Part shown: positions 28,841 through 39,443 of the stretch, piece after piece
Layout: each line of letters starts with the position of its first letter
How positions within the stretch are numbered: position 1 is the first letter of the stretch
Assembly (NCBI RefSeq): GCF_021044685.1
Contig: NZ_CP088014.1
Location: 3,830,001-3,894,000 of the forward strand
Reading direction: 5' to 3'
Origin: Bradyrhizobium daqingense
GTDB taxonomy: Bacteria > Pseudomonadota > Alphaproteobacteria > Rhizobiales > Xanthobacteraceae
DNA: 64,000 bases
Translations under genes and position numbers: made by a program
The notes under the pieces: model-generated
The model's database searches: none
Seen by the model: only the letters and a program-made list of their open reading frames with translations
Told to the model about the DNA's origin: nothing

Positions 28841-30235
28841 ATGGCCAATGCGCAGCTTCAATCCGTGCTCGACCACATCGACAAGGATTTCGACAATAGC
28901 CTCGAGCGCCTGTTCTCGCTGCTGCGGATCAAGTCGATCTCGGCCGATCCGGCCTTCGCCGCCGATTGCAAGGCTGCGGCCGAGCATCTCGCCAAGGACA
29001 TTGCGAGCCTCGGCGTTGCCACCGAGGTGAGGCCGACCGCCGGCCATCCCGCCGTCGTCGGCAAGACCCGGGCAGGCGGACGGCCGCATGTGCTGTTCTA
29101 CGGCCATTACGACGTGCAGCCGGTCGATCCGCTCGATCTCTGGCACCGTCCGCCGTTCGAGCCCGTCGTCGCCGATCATGCCGATGGCCGCAAGATCATC
29201 GTCGCGCGCGGTGCGGAGGACGACAAGGGCCAGGTCATGACCTTTGTCGAGGCCTGCCGCGCCTGGAAGAAGGTAACGGGCTCGCTGCCGATCGACGTCA
29301 CCTTCCTGATCGAAGGCGAGGAGGAGGTCGGCTCCAAGAATTTCGTGCCGTTCATCGAGGCCAACAAGGACGAGTTCAAGGCCGACTACGTGCTGGTCTG
29401 CGACACCGGCATGTGGGATCGCGACACGCCAGCGATCACGACGTCACTGCGCGGCCTGCTCTATGAGGAGCTGAAGATCACCGCCGCCAATCGCGATCTG
29501 CATTCCGGCGTGTTCGGCGGCACGGCGATGAATCCGATCCGCCTGCTGACGAAGATTCTGGGCGGCCTGTTCGACGACGACAATCGCATCACCATTCCCG
29601 GCTTCTATGACGGCGTGAAGGATACGCCGTCCGACGTCCTGGAGCAGTGGAAGAAGCTCGACTTCACGCCCGAGACTTTCCTCAAGCCCGTCGGATTGTC
29701 GCTTCCCGCCGGCGAGAAGGGCAGGCTGCTGGTCGAGCAGGCCTCGACGCGTCCAACCTGCGACGTCAACGGCATCTGGGGTGGATATATCGGCGAAGGC
29801 TCCAAGACCGTGATCCCGTCGCATGCTTCAGCGAAGGTGTCGTTCCGCCTCGTGCAGGGCCAGGATCCCCAGAAGATCCGCAAGGCCTTCCGCGACTATG
29901 TGTCGGCGCGCATTCCGGCAGATTGCAAGGTCGAGTTCGGCGACCACTCGGCCGGGTCCGCGATCGCGCTCGACTGGAACATGAAGCCGCTTGCCGCCGC
30001 CAGCAAGGCGCTGACGGAAGAATGGGGCAAGGAGACCGTGCTGATGGGCTCGGGCGCCTCGATCCCGATCGTCTCCGATTTCAAGCGCACGCTCGGCCTC
30101 GATTCCCTGCTGGTCGGGTTTGGACTGGACGACGACAACATCCACTCGCCGAACGAGAAATACGACCTGCGCAGCTTCCAGAAGGGCATTCGCTCCTGGG
30201 CGAGAATCCTCGCCGCGCTGGCGGAGGTGAAGTAG
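28841..30235 (+). CDS. M20 family metallo-dipeptidase
   Basis: The 464-residue cytoplasmic peptidase carries the di-metal ligands in order: GHYDVQP (His, Asp), RGAEDDKGQ (bridging Asp), EGEEEVGS (catalytic Glu pair) and CDTGMW (Asp). A dimerisation lid containing NRDLHSGVFGG sits in the middle. Length and motifs match the M20 dipeptidase subfamily (carnosinase-like) rather than ArgE or DapE. The specificity is not predictable. Confidence 0.93.
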   Translation: MANAQLQSVLDHIDKDFDNSLERLFSLLRIKSISADPAFAADCKAAAEHLAKDIASLGVATEVRPTAGHPAVVGKTRAGGRPHVLFYGHYDVQPVDPLDLWHRPPFEPVVADHADGRKIIVARGAEDDKGQVMTFVEACRAWKKVTGSLPIDVTFLIEGEEEVGSKNFVPFIEANKDEFKADYVLVCDTGMWDRDTPAITTSLRGLLYEELKITAANRDLHSGVFGGTAMNPIRLLTKILGGLFDDDNRITIPGFYDGVKDTPSDVLEQWKKLDFTPETFLKPVGLSLPAGEKGRLLVEQASTRPTCDVNGIWGGYIGEGSKTVIPSHASAKVSFRLVQGQDPQKIRKAFRDYVSARIPADCKVEFGDHSAGSAIALDWNMKPLAAASKALTEEWGKETVLMGSGASIPIVSDFKRTLGLDSLLVGFGLDDDNIHSPNEKYDLRSFQKGIRSWARILAALAEVK

Positions 30236-30245
30236 GCAGGGTGCC

Positions 30246-30335
30246 GTAGGGTGGGCAAAGCGCAGCGTGCCCACCATTTCCCGCGCAAGCCGCAAGATGG
30301 TGGGCACGGCGCTGCGCCCCTTTGCCCACCCTACG
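30246..30335. repeat. Intergenic palindromic repeat, family A, paired copies
   Basis: GTAGGGTGGGCAAAGCGCAGCG, then TGCCCACCAT, is followed by ATGGTGGGCACGGCGCTGCG and CCCTTTGCCCACCCTAC. The two units are inverted and can form one long hairpin. It starts 11 bases after the M20 peptidase stop, so it may terminate or protect that transcript. Confidence 0.88.
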
Positions 30336-30364
30336 AGACCTTGGGCTCACGAAGATTCCATCCC

Positions 30365-30452
30365 CGTCATTGCGAGCGTAGCGAAGCAATCCAGGAATCT
30401 CTCCGCGGAGACGGCCTGGATTGCTTCGTCGCAAGGGCTCCTCGCAATGACG
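30365..30452. repeat. Intergenic palindromic repeat, family B
   Basis: CGTCATTGCGAGCG, then GCGAAGCAATCCAGG, paired with CCTGGATTGCTTCGTCGC and CTCCTCGCAATGACG, with CTCCGCGGAG in the centre. A second copy is at 39306-39392. Confidence 0.88.
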
Positions 30453-30473
30453 GCGGAAGACCGCCCCAAACAA

Positions 30474-30501
30474 AAACGCCGCCCGGGATTGGGCGGCGTT
30501 T
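30474..30501 (-). terminator. Rho-independent terminator of the class II aldolase gene
   Basis: An 11-bp stem AAACGCCGCCC / GGGCGGCGTTT with a six-base loop. On the minus strand it is followed by a T-run (TTTTTG), placing it 58 bases past the aldolase stop codon. It could also act on plus-strand transcripts. Confidence 0.8.
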
Positions 30502-30558
30502 CATTCCAAAAGGCGTAGAGGTTCGTTGAGCATTACTCTACAGCAAATCCGGAAAATC

Positions 30559-31338
30559 TCAAGTCCTGTAGCCCGGAAGCTCGCGGTCGAGCTTGCGCAG
30601 CAGCGGCGGCCACACCAGCGTGGTGGCGCGCAGCTCGGCGCGGTCGCGGTTGGCGAGCAGCTCGGTGTTCTTCTCGATCGCGATCTCCTCGACCGGATAG
30701 ACCGGCGTGCCCAGTGCGCGCGTACGCACTTGCATCGAGCAGGCGCGCTCCAGGTGATACATGCGCTCGAAGGCGGAGGCGACCGAACGGCCGACGGTCA
30801 GGGTGCCGTGGTTGCGCAGGAGCATGTGGTTATGGTCGCCGAGGTCCTTCTGGAGCCGCGGCCGTTCGTCGTGGTCCAGCGCGATGCCCTCATAGTCGTG
30901 ATAGGCGAGATCGTGGGTGACGAGCTGGGCGGTCTGGTTGAGCGGGAGCAGCCCTTCCGCGCTGCTCGACACCGCGGTGCCGTCGAGAGTGTGGAGATGC
31001 AGCACGCAGATCGCGTCCTCGCGCACCTCGTGGATCGCCGAATGGATGGTGAAGCCGGCCGGGTTGATGCTGTATTCGCTCTCGGTGAGCTGGTTGCCGT
31101 GCAAATCGACCTTGACGAGGCTCGACGCCGTGATCTCGTCGAACATCAGCCCGTAGGGATTGATGAGGAAATGGTGGTCGGGGCCGGGCACGCGCGCGGA
31201 AATGTGGGTGTCGACCAGATCGTCCCAGCCGTACAGCGCGACGAGGCGATAGCAGGCGGCGAGATTGACCCGTTGCTGCCATTCCGCCTCCGTCATGTTC
31301 GACGGCACTTCCTTCAGGCGCGCTTCCGCTGGCGACAT
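30559..31338 (-). CDS. Class II aldolase/adducin family protein
   Basis: The 259-residue protein has the zinc-binding His pattern of class II aldolases, HLHTLDGTAVSS, and a later RNHGTLTVG. It also has the N-terminal RVALYGWDDLVDTHISARVPG-like segment of the adducin-type subgroup. That subgroup includes sugar-phosphate aldolases and many members of unknown reaction. The gene stands alone, so its substrate cannot be inferred. The terminator is at 30474-30501. Confidence 0.88.
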   Translation of the reverse strand: MSPAEARLKEVPSNMTEAEWQQRVNLAACYRLVALYGWDDLVDTHISARVPGPDHHFLINPYGLMFDEITASSLVKVDLHGNQLTESEYSINPAGFTIHSAIHEVREDAICVLHLHTLDGTAVSSSAEGLLPLNQTAQLVTHDLAYHDYEGIALDHDERPRLQKDLGDHNHMLLRNHGTLTVGRSVASAFERMYHLERACSMQVRTRALGTPVYPVEEIAIEKNTELLANRDRAELRATTLVWPPLLRKLDRELPGYRT

Positions 31339-31430
31339 GGCTGATCTCTCCGAACATCGTTGTTGCGGGGAGGGAGCGTAGTACCGGTCCGGCGCGGCGG
31401 CAAGGCGGGCAAAGCGCGCGGCAGTTCAGC

Positions 31431-31508
31431 GTAGCCCGCATGGAGCAACGCGCAATGCGGGGCGCCTCATCAGCGGTCGCGGATTGCGCTTCGCTCCATC
31501 CAGGCTAC
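31431..31508. repeat. Intergenic palindromic repeat, family E
   Basis: GTAGCCCGCATGGAGC, then GCGCAATGCGGG, is the imperfect complement of GGATTGCGCTTCGCTCCAT followed by CCAGGCTAC. It lies between two minus-strand genes, in front of the aldolase gene. Confidence 0.75.
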
Positions 31509-31520
31509 GGGAGAAGGATA

Positions 31521-33170
31521 TTACGGCGCCGGGATCGACAGCAGGCTGGAAATGCCGCGGCCGCGGATGTCGTAGACGCGGGCGAACACCACGTCGTCGC
31601 GCTTGATCTCGACCATCACGGGTGCGGTGAGGCCCTTGCAGTAGAACTCGCCGAGCGTCATCGCGAAATCGGCCGCGTTGGAATCCCAGCCGATGGTGAA
31701 GTCGGGGCCGAGCGCGACCTGGGCCGGACGCTGCGGACCGCACACCGCGACCTTCCATTTGCGGTTGGCCGGCGGCACCTCCTGGCGCTCGACGAGCTGC
31801 TCGCGCAACTCGTCCGAGGCCTGCTTCAGCGCCAGGCCCCAATAGTCCAGCATGAAGCGATCGTCGGCGCCGCGGACGGTGCCGGCGATGTGGTTGAAGT
31901 GCGTGTACTGATAGGGATGCAGCCGGATCATCTCGGCCAGCGATAGCGCGAGGCCGAAGCAAAAGGTCGCGAGCACGACGGGCTGCCAGGTGCGGTGATT
32001 GGCGCGCAGGCGCTCCATGGCCCAGGCGAAGGCGACGCCGCCGAGCACCGCCATCGGCGGGATCACGAAGACGAAGTGACGGATACCGTTGTACAGCGCC
32101 GGCCGCTTCACCATCGCGATCACGAGCGGCAGGGTCGCTGCGAGCGTCAGCATCAACAGGATGGTCTTGCGCCGCGCAGGAACCTCGCGGCGCGGCAGCA
32201 GCGCGAAGGTGCCGACAATGGCGCCGGCCATCAGCACCAGCATCACCTCGGGCAGCTGCAGCGCGAACAGCGTCGGCAGATAGGACCAGGGCATGTCGGG
32301 CACGGACACGATCGCGCCGTCGAACATCTCCTTCCAGGGCTTCTCGAAGAAATGCGAGAAGTAGGTCAGCGCCTCGAAGGGGTTGCCGGGCTCCATGATC
32401 GACCACGGCCAGATCAGCCCCATCACGAGATAGCCGACCACGAGGCCGGGCAGCAGCACGTAGACGACATGGGCGAAGCGGCGGACCGACTCGCGCGGGC
32501 CTTCGTTGCGCAACTCCTCCAGGAACAGCGGGATGAAGCCGACCATGGCGTAGACCAGCGCGAGACCGCCGAGAACGCGGCAGCCGAGCGACAGGCCTGC
32601 GCCCAAGCCTACGATCAGGATCGTGCGCGGCGAGGGCTGCGGATATTCCTCGGCGAGCCGGACGAGGCCGAGCATCAGGACGATCATGGCCACCGCGAAG
32701 GGCGCATCCTTCGGGTTCATGAACATGTGGCCGTAGAAGATCGGGCACAGCGCGAGCAGCAGGAGCGAGGCAAGGCCGGCAAGGGGTCCGCCGACGCGGC
32801 GGCCGAGCCGCCACGTCACCGCGAGCCCGATCACGCCGACGATCGCGCCGACCAGCCGTCGCGTCTCGAATAGCTCGAGCGGAATGATCTTGTGCAGGAG
32901 CGCGGCGACCATGTCGAAGCCGCCGCCATACATGTAGAGGTTCGCGAAGGAGAGTGCCGCGGTGTCCTTGAAGCCGGAACCGAACATGCGCAGCAATAGA
33001 TCGGCATATTCGGCGTGGGTGTAATCGTCCCAGCCGAGGCCGTAGTCACGGAAGGTCAGGCCTGCGATGACGGCGACCGCGGCGAGCACCACCATGGCGA
33101 GATCGTCGCAAGTCCGCTCGACCGAGCGCCGCAGAGGCGTGTCGATCGCCGAAGTCGTGATGGATGTCAT
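31521..33170 (-). CDS. Membrane glycosyltransferase, GT39/ArnT-like (GT-C)
   Basis: The 549-residue protein has about eleven membrane helices. The first large loop begins DYGLGWDDYTHAEYA, where the acidic pair resembles the catalytic DD/DE motif of GT-C enzymes using polyprenyl-phosphate sugars. A soluble C-terminal domain of about 120 residues follows the last helix. It fits the glycosyltransferase family 39 / dolichyl-phosphate-mannose mannosyltransferase type. The target is unknown. Confidence 0.78.
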   Translation of the reverse strand: MTSITTSAIDTPLRRSVERTCDDLAMVVLAAVAVIAGLTFRDYGLGWDDYTHAEYADLLLRMFGSGFKDTAALSFANLYMYGGGFDMVAALLHKIIPLELFETRRLVGAIVGVIGLAVTWRLGRRVGGPLAGLASLLLLALCPIFYGHMFMNPKDAPFAVAMIVLMLGLVRLAEEYPQPSPRTILIVGLGAGLSLGCRVLGGLALVYAMVGFIPLFLEELRNEGPRESVRRFAHVVYVLLPGLVVGYLVMGLIWPWSIMEPGNPFEALTYFSHFFEKPWKEMFDGAIVSVPDMPWSYLPTLFALQLPEVMLVLMAGAIVGTFALLPRREVPARRKTILLMLTLAATLPLVIAMVKRPALYNGIRHFVFVIPPMAVLGGVAFAWAMERLRANHRTWQPVVLATFCFGLALSLAEMIRLHPYQYTHFNHIAGTVRGADDRFMLDYWGLALKQASDELREQLVERQEVPPANRKWKVAVCGPQRPAQVALGPDFTIGWDSNAADFAMTLGEFYCKGLTAPVMVEIKRDDVVFARVYDIRGRGISSLLSIPAP

Positions 33171-33480
33171 GGCTATTGGCGCCCCGGAATCCCCTCTTGG
33201 CCCGACTGGTGCGCGCGGGCCTGCTCCCCGGATTCCCTATAGCGCAGTTCCATTACCAAGTAATTGGGCATTATGGCTAAATTCCTGATGCAACGCACAA
33301 ATTCAGAAACTTCGAGCGTTGTAGCTGTAGTGAGCCGTAGCTGAAGGGAATGTGAATAAGTCCCTGATTTCCTTCTCTTTAGGAACAGCGCCCCCAATTG
33401 GTCGTTGGCGTGGAACACCGTATGACGGTATCGTGGCGAGACGAGTGTCGCGTGTGGGTGCGCGGCCGGGGGTGAGTTCG
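33171..33480. other. 310-bp intergenic region between divergent genes
   Basis: It separates the GT39-like gene (minus) from a membrane protein gene (plus). It contains the EcfG-type promoter at 33382-33406; nothing else was recognised. Confidence 0.5.
33382..33406 (+). promoter_or_regulatory. Putative EcfG (general stress) promoter
   Basis: GGAAC at 33382-33386 and CGTT at 33403-33406 are separated by exactly 16 bases, matching the alphaproteobacterial EcfG consensus GGAAC-N16/17-CGTT. It lies about 75 bases upstream of the start codon at 33481. Confidence 0.65.
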
Positions 33481-34317
33481 ATGACCTTGGCATTGTTGAT
33501 CGCGGGGATTTTCGCCGTTCTGGCGGGCCTCCTTGCGATCCTGTTCGGCTACAACGTCAGGGAATTCAGTCTCGGCAGCACCCTCATAATCTCCGGAACC
33601 CTCGGCGTCTGCACCGGACTGTTACTGGTCGGCCTCCATGTCCTATTGCTCGAGCTGAAGGGCATCGCGCGCCGGCTGGCTGCCGGTTCGCCGTCCGAGG
33701 TGCGTGTCAGGCCTGTGCTGCCGGGGCTCGCGATGCCCGGCGCGCCCGAGCCGTCGCCCAAGACCGAATCGGCGCCGCCGCCGCCTCCTGCAGCAGGTCC
33801 GCCGCCGAGGCAGAGCGAAGCCGTCGCGCGCGAGCGTCCGCACGTCGAGACGCCGGAAACACCAACGCCTGCTGCGGCGCCGGAAGCGCCGCGCCGTCGC
33901 AACCTCTTGTTCGCCTCGACCTCGCGCAAGGAGAGGGAGCGCACGGAGGCGAAGGCCACCGAGGACTCGCCGCCGCCTCACGACGAACCCGTACCGCCCG
34001 CCGGCCAGGGCGCTCCGCCCGCCAGTTTCGACGATGCCTGGCCGAAGCCAGAGCGCATGCGCCCGACGGAGCCGCCGCCGCGCCGACCGCCGCCGGCGCC
34101 GACGCGCTCGCCCTCGACGTCTGCGGAAGCCGCGCCTCTGCTCGAGCCGGCGGCCGCGCCCGAGCAGCCGCCCGTCACCGTGCTCAAGTCCGGTGTCGTC
34201 GACGGCATGGCCTATTCGCTCTATTCCGACGGCTCGATCGAAGCGCAGATGCCGGAAGGCATGATGCGCTTTGCCTCGATCGACGAGCTCCGTTCGCATC
34301 TCGACCAGCGCGGCTGA
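33481..34317 (+). CDS. Two-helix membrane protein with Pro-rich linker and conserved C-terminus
   Basis: The 278-residue protein has two hydrophobic helices in residues 1-55, then about 170 residues of low-complexity Pro/Ala/Glu sequence. It ends in a compact domain (VLKSGVVDGMAYSLYSDGSI, then FASIDELRSHLDQ). The topology suggests the soluble part is held at the inner membrane. ATG 33481 is preferred; the longer frame from 33352 would have to be read across the stress promoter. No family name was recognised. The upstream EcfG-type promoter suggests induction by general stress. Confidence 0.75.
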   Translation: MTLALLIAGIFAVLAGLLAILFGYNVREFSLGSTLIISGTLGVCTGLLLVGLHVLLLELKGIARRLAAGSPSEVRVRPVLPGLAMPGAPEPSPKTESAPPPPPAAGPPPRQSEAVARERPHVETPETPTPAAAPEAPRRRNLLFASTSRKERERTEAKATEDSPPPHDEPVPPAGQGAPPASFDDAWPKPERMRPTEPPPRRPPPAPTRSPSTSAEAAPLLEPAAAPEQPPVTVLKSGVVDGMAYSLYSDGSIEAQMPEGMMRFASIDELRSHLDQRG

Positions 34318-34456
34318 GTACCCAAGTAAAGGGCTACCATTCGGCAGTAATCAGTCGATCGTAGGCAGTCGTCGTGTGCAGCCGAACGTGTTCTTGACAT
34401 GGAATACTTTGACGTCGTCAATCCCGTGGGACGCAAGGCGTAGAAAGGGCGGGCGC

Positions 34457-34873
34457 ATGTCGGATGCGGGAGGTAAGAATTTCATCGAGCTGACGGCGGG
34501 CATCGTGTCGGCCTATCTCAGCAACAATCCGACGCCTGCGGCCGAGATCCCGAACCTGATCAGCCAGGTGCATGGGGCCTTGGTGCGGGTCTCGTCGGGC
34601 CGTACCGAGACCGCGCCGCTCGAGCCGGCAAAGCCGGCGGTCTCGCTCAAGAAGTCGATCGCGCCGGACTATCTCGTGTGCCTGGAAGACGGCAAGCGCT
34701 TCAAGTCGCTGAAGCGCCATCTGCGCACCCAGTACAACATGACGCCCGAGCAATATCGCGAGAAATGGGGCCTGCCCGCCGACTATCCCATGGTCGCGCC
34801 GAACTACGCGGTGGCGCGCTCGCAGCTGGCCAAGCAGATGGGCCTCGGGCAGCAGCAGCGGAAGCGGAAGTAG
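34457..34873 (+). CDS. mucR: MucR/Ros family zinc-finger transcriptional regulator
   Basis: The 138-residue protein is a MucR/Ros global regulator, known in rhizobia for control of exopolysaccharide, motility and cell-cycle genes. The C-terminal DNA-binding domain is recognisable: LVCLEDGKRFKSLKRHL, the NMTPEQYREKWGLPADYP helix region and PMVAPNYAVARSQLAKQMGLG. The N-terminal helix (IVSAYLSNN) is the oligomerisation part. A TTGACA hexamer at 34394-34399 may be part of its promoter. Confidence 0.93.
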   Translation: MSDAGGKNFIELTAGIVSAYLSNNPTPAAEIPNLISQVHGALVRVSSGRTETAPLEPAKPAVSLKKSIAPDYLVCLEDGKRFKSLKRHLRTQYNMTPEQYREKWGLPADYPMVAPNYAVARSQLAKQMGLGQQQRKRK

Positions 34874-34898
34874 AGTATGTAGCTTGCGCGCGCTCCGC

Positions 34899-35002
34899 CC
34901 TCATCCTGAGGAGGCGCGTCAGCGCCGTCTCGAAGGATGGTCGCGGGCATCAGCATGGCCTTCATTGGTTCGAGACGCGCTTCGCGCTCCTCACCATGAG
35001 GA
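34899..35002. repeat. Intergenic palindromic repeat, family C
   Basis: CCTCATCCTGAGGAGGCGCG, then GCGCCGTCTCGAAGGATGG, pairs with GGTTCGAGACGCGC and GCGCTCCTCACCATGAGG. It fills the gap between the convergent mucR and sufE genes and stops four bases short of the sufE stop codon. Confidence 0.88.
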
Positions 35003-35005
35003 CCT

Positions 35006-35434
35006 TCAAGACGCTTCGGCCAGCGCCTCTTTCGCGTCGGTCTTGATGCGCTCGACCATCGAGCGCAGCCCGTTGGATCGCTGCGGCGTCAGATGATCGC
35101 GAAAGCCGAACTCGTTGAACACCGCGATGGCGTCGGTAGCGAGGATCTGCTGCGGCGTGCGGCCGGAATACAGCGCAAGCACGATCGCGACCAGCCCGCG
35201 CACGATATGCGCGTCACTGTCTCCGCGATATTTCAGGATCGGTGCACCATGGCTGCGGTCGATCAGCTTTTGGAGCCAGACCTGGCTGACGCAGCCGTTC
35301 ACCTTGTTCTCGGCGGAGTGCTCGGCCTCCGGCATCGGTTCCAGGGTTCGGCCGAGCTCGATGACGTACCGGTAACGGTCGTCCCACTCGTCCAGAAGCT
35401 CGAAATTGTCCCTAATTTCGTCGATCGTCGTCAT
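35006..35434 (-). CDS. sufE: Sulfur acceptor protein SufE
   Basis: The 142-residue protein accepts sulfane sulfur from the cysteine desulfurase SufS for Fe-S cluster assembly. The motif ENKVNGCVSQVWL contains the active-site Cys; DEWDDRYRYVIELGRTLEPMP at the N-terminus and DSDAHIVRGLVAIVLALYSG are also typical. Length matches the family. The sufS/suf operon is not in the window, so sufE is separate here, as is usual in alphaproteobacteria. Confidence 0.95.
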   Translation of the reverse strand: MTTIDEIRDNFELLDEWDDRYRYVIELGRTLEPMPEAEHSAENKVNGCVSQVWLQKLIDRSHGAPILKYRGDSDAHIVRGLVAIVLALYSGRTPQQILATDAIAVFNEFGFRDHLTPQRSNGLRSMVERIKTDAKEALAEAS

Positions 35435-35514
35435 GTGGCCCACGGTTCCCGCTTCCCACCAATATAGGGACGCGAAGCCGTGAAATCGATAGGGTTTGGG
35501 CCCTAATTCGCCGC

Positions 35515-35946
35515 CTAAGGGCCGCGCCATTCCAGCGCGAGGTCGTCCTGGGTCAGGGTATCCCGCACAGCTTCGCCCGCGGCAATGTCGCCTTCGCCGG
35601 TCAGCGCAATCGAGCCGGTATGGTCGGGCGCCTTTTTGTGATCGGTCTTGGTGCCGTCGTTCTTCTCGTTGGTGATCTGCTCTTTCTTGTCGTTGATGAT
35701 CTGATAGAGCTTGCGCGCGCCGTCCTGGGCCCGCTGGCCGATGATGGCCGCGGCCTGGCCGCCGACCTCGCAGGCGGCCGGCTGACGCTTGCAGAACTGG
35801 GTCGCGTCGGAGACCGCTGCAGTCGCAGCCTGCACCGCGTCGGCGGCGCCGATCTGCGGCAGCTTCTCCGATTCCGGAGTCTTGTCCCGTGGCAGGAGCA
35901 CCAGCACCAGCCCGAGCCAGAATGTGATGCGGAGCAGAAAGCGCAT
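35515..35946 (-). CDS. DUF5330 domain protein, membrane-anchored
   Basis: The 143-residue protein begins with MRFLLRITFWLGLVLVLLP, a signal anchor, followed by a periplasmic domain. It carries two Cys (FCKRQPAACEVGGQ) that could form a disulfide. This N-terminus matches the Hyphomicrobiales-specific DUF5330 family, of unknown function. ATG 35946 is chosen because it places the hydrophobic segment at the N-terminus. The gene lies 80 bases upstream of sufE on the same strand. Confidence 0.75.
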   Translation of the reverse strand: MRFLLRITFWLGLVLVLLPRDKTPESEKLPQIGAADAVQAATAAVSDATQFCKRQPAACEVGGQAAAIIGQRAQDGARKLYQIINDKKEQITNEKNDGTKTDHKKAPDHTGSIALTGEGDIAAGEAVRDTLTQDDLALEWRGP

Positions 35947-36289
35947 CTTGCGACCTGTACGTTCGATCCCGTTCGCGGCGATCCCCGCGGATGTCGGACC
36001 TAGCAACCCTCGATAAATCGCAAGTGATTGCCTCGAGCTTAATTCGCGGAAAATTTACGCAGATTTCTTCGCGATCGACGCTGCGGTAAATATTCGATTG
36101 ACGTCCGCGCCCGTGATTCTGCCGGCTGTCCCGAATCCACCAATTCGAAACCATGCGGCGCGAGGTGAAACCCTGTGTTCACCATCCGCAGCGAAGACGT
36201 CGCCAAATCGTCTAAAAAGCCCCGCGATGACGCGGTGTCGGGCCGCATGCCGGCCCGCCTTAGCACTCGTTTAAGGTCGCTCTGACACG
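35947..36289. other. 343-bp intergenic region between divergent genes
   Basis: It separates the DUF5330 gene from the histidine kinase. Relatively A/T-rich around 36040-36100. It holds a CtrA-like box at 36260-36274; no open frame or RNA gene was recognised. Confidence 0.5.
36260..36274 (+). promoter_or_regulatory. Putative CtrA-binding site (TTAG-N7-TTAA)
   Basis: TTAG-CACTCGT-TTAA differs by one base from the CtrA consensus TTAA-N7-TTAA. It ends 15 bases before the GTG start of the DivJ-like kinase gene, where CtrA could repress or activate. Confidence 0.45.
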
Positions 36290-38192
<1,903 letters not shown>

Positions 38193-38200
<8 letters not shown>

Positions 38201-38894
38201 GAAGTCTGCAAAGGACGACACCGCGCCGCGCCGTCGTGGCGCCAAGGCCGCGGTCATCGATGTCGAGACCGAGCGCAACCTCGTGCTGCGCGTGCTGCTG
38301 CACAGCCCCAAGGATACGCTGGCCGGCCTCGTCGCCGTCGCCGCGGTCGGTGCGATCGTCGCCAATGCGCTGTTCCTTCAGACCGGCCGGCATCCGGCGC
38401 CGATGTTCGGCACGGTGATCAATCTTCCCGCGCCGTCGTCCGCGTCGCTGTCGAATCCCTTGCCGCGTCCGCGCCCCGTCGGCGCCGATACCTCGCCGCT
38501 CGAGCCGCGCGCGACCGAGTTCCGCGCCGAGCCCAAACCGGCCGAGCGCGCCGCCGAGAAGCCGGCCGAAAAACCGGTCGAGGCGACCGCATCGACGCGC
38601 GCGAACGATCCGATGGCCAATCTGGTCAAGGCGACGACCTCGACGTCGCCCGCCGCCATGCGTCCGCCTGCGCCGATTCCGGCGCAGAGCCCGGCCGCGC
38701 GACGCATCGCCGGCGTGCAGCGCGCGCTGTCCGAATACGGCTACGGCAATTTGAAGATCACGGGCACGATGAGCGCCGAGACCCAGTCCGCGATCCAGAA
38801 GTTCGAGCGCGAGCACAAGATGCAGGTCACCGGGCAGGTGTCCGACCGTCTGCTGCGCGAGCTCGGTGCGGCGATCGGCCGTCCCGTCGATTGA
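38193..38894 (+). CDS. Single-pass protein with C-terminal peptidoglycan-binding domain
   Basis: The 233-residue protein has a basic cytoplasmic N-terminus, one membrane helix (TLAGLVAVAAVGAIVANALFL, within residues 42-63) and a Pro/Glu-rich spacer. It ends in a PG_binding_1-type domain (about residues 165-233: RIAGVQRALSEYGYG, then SAETQSAIQKFEREH). The layout suggests anchoring between inner membrane and cell wall. It starts with GTG inside the kinase gene, an eight-base overlap, implying coupled synthesis. Confidence 0.82.
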
Positions 38895-38950
38895 GTCCAC
38901 GCGCGTGCGACGGCTGGCGCTGACTGCGCCACTGGCTTATCGTTCGATTC

Positions 38951-39295
38951 ATGCGTTTGAAATCCAACATTTGGGTGGCGGCATACTTGCGCCGCTGCCA
39001 AACCGAAGGCGTGTTCGGCGCCGTGCGCCGCCGCGGGGCCGAGGAGGCAGGCGCGGTGTTCGTCAAGGTGTCGCTGCTCGACGGCAATGCGATGCTGTAT
39101 GCGCCCGCGCCGCAGACCGTCTATGACGACGGCCGCCCGGTCGATCGCTTCTTCGTGCCGGTCGCGCCGCGGGCTCTGCCGGAGCACACCATCGAGGAAA
39201 GACTGAGCAAGGAAATCCGCTTCGACCCGGACGCCTGGATCGTCGAGACCGAGGACCGCGCGGGGCGCCACTTTCTCGAGTTGGCGAAGACGTGA
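38951..39295 (+). CDS. DUF1491 family protein
   Basis: The 114-residue soluble protein begins MRLKSNIWVAAYLRRC and continues GAEEAGAVFVKVSLLDG, matching DUF1491, a conserved alphaproteobacterial family of unknown function. It lies 56 bases after the peptidoglycan-binding protein gene on the same strand. A family B repeat follows 10 bases past the stop codon. Confidence 0.88.
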   Translation: MRLKSNIWVAAYLRRCQTEGVFGAVRRRGAEEAGAVFVKVSLLDGNAMLYAPAPQTVYDDGRPVDRFFVPVAPRALPEHTIEERLSKEIRFDPDAWIVETEDRAGRHFLELAKT

Positions 39296-39305
39296 TTGCC
39301 GCGAC

Positions 39306-39392
39306 CGTCATTGCGAGGATCGAAGCGACGAAGCAATTCTCTCCGCGGAGGGGGGCTGGATTGCTTCGTCGCAAGCGCTCCTCGCAATGACG
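39306..39392. repeat. Intergenic palindromic repeat, family B
   Basis: CGTCATTGCGAGGATCGAAGC at one end and GGATTGCTTCGTCGC with CTCCTCGCAATGACG at the other, with CTCCGCGGAG inside. A close copy of the 30365-30452 element. Located between two convergent genes. Confidence 0.88.
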
Positions 39393-39443
39393 GGCTTGGG
39401 AAATCTCGCGCGTCTCACTCAACGATAGCGCCGATCGCGCTAG

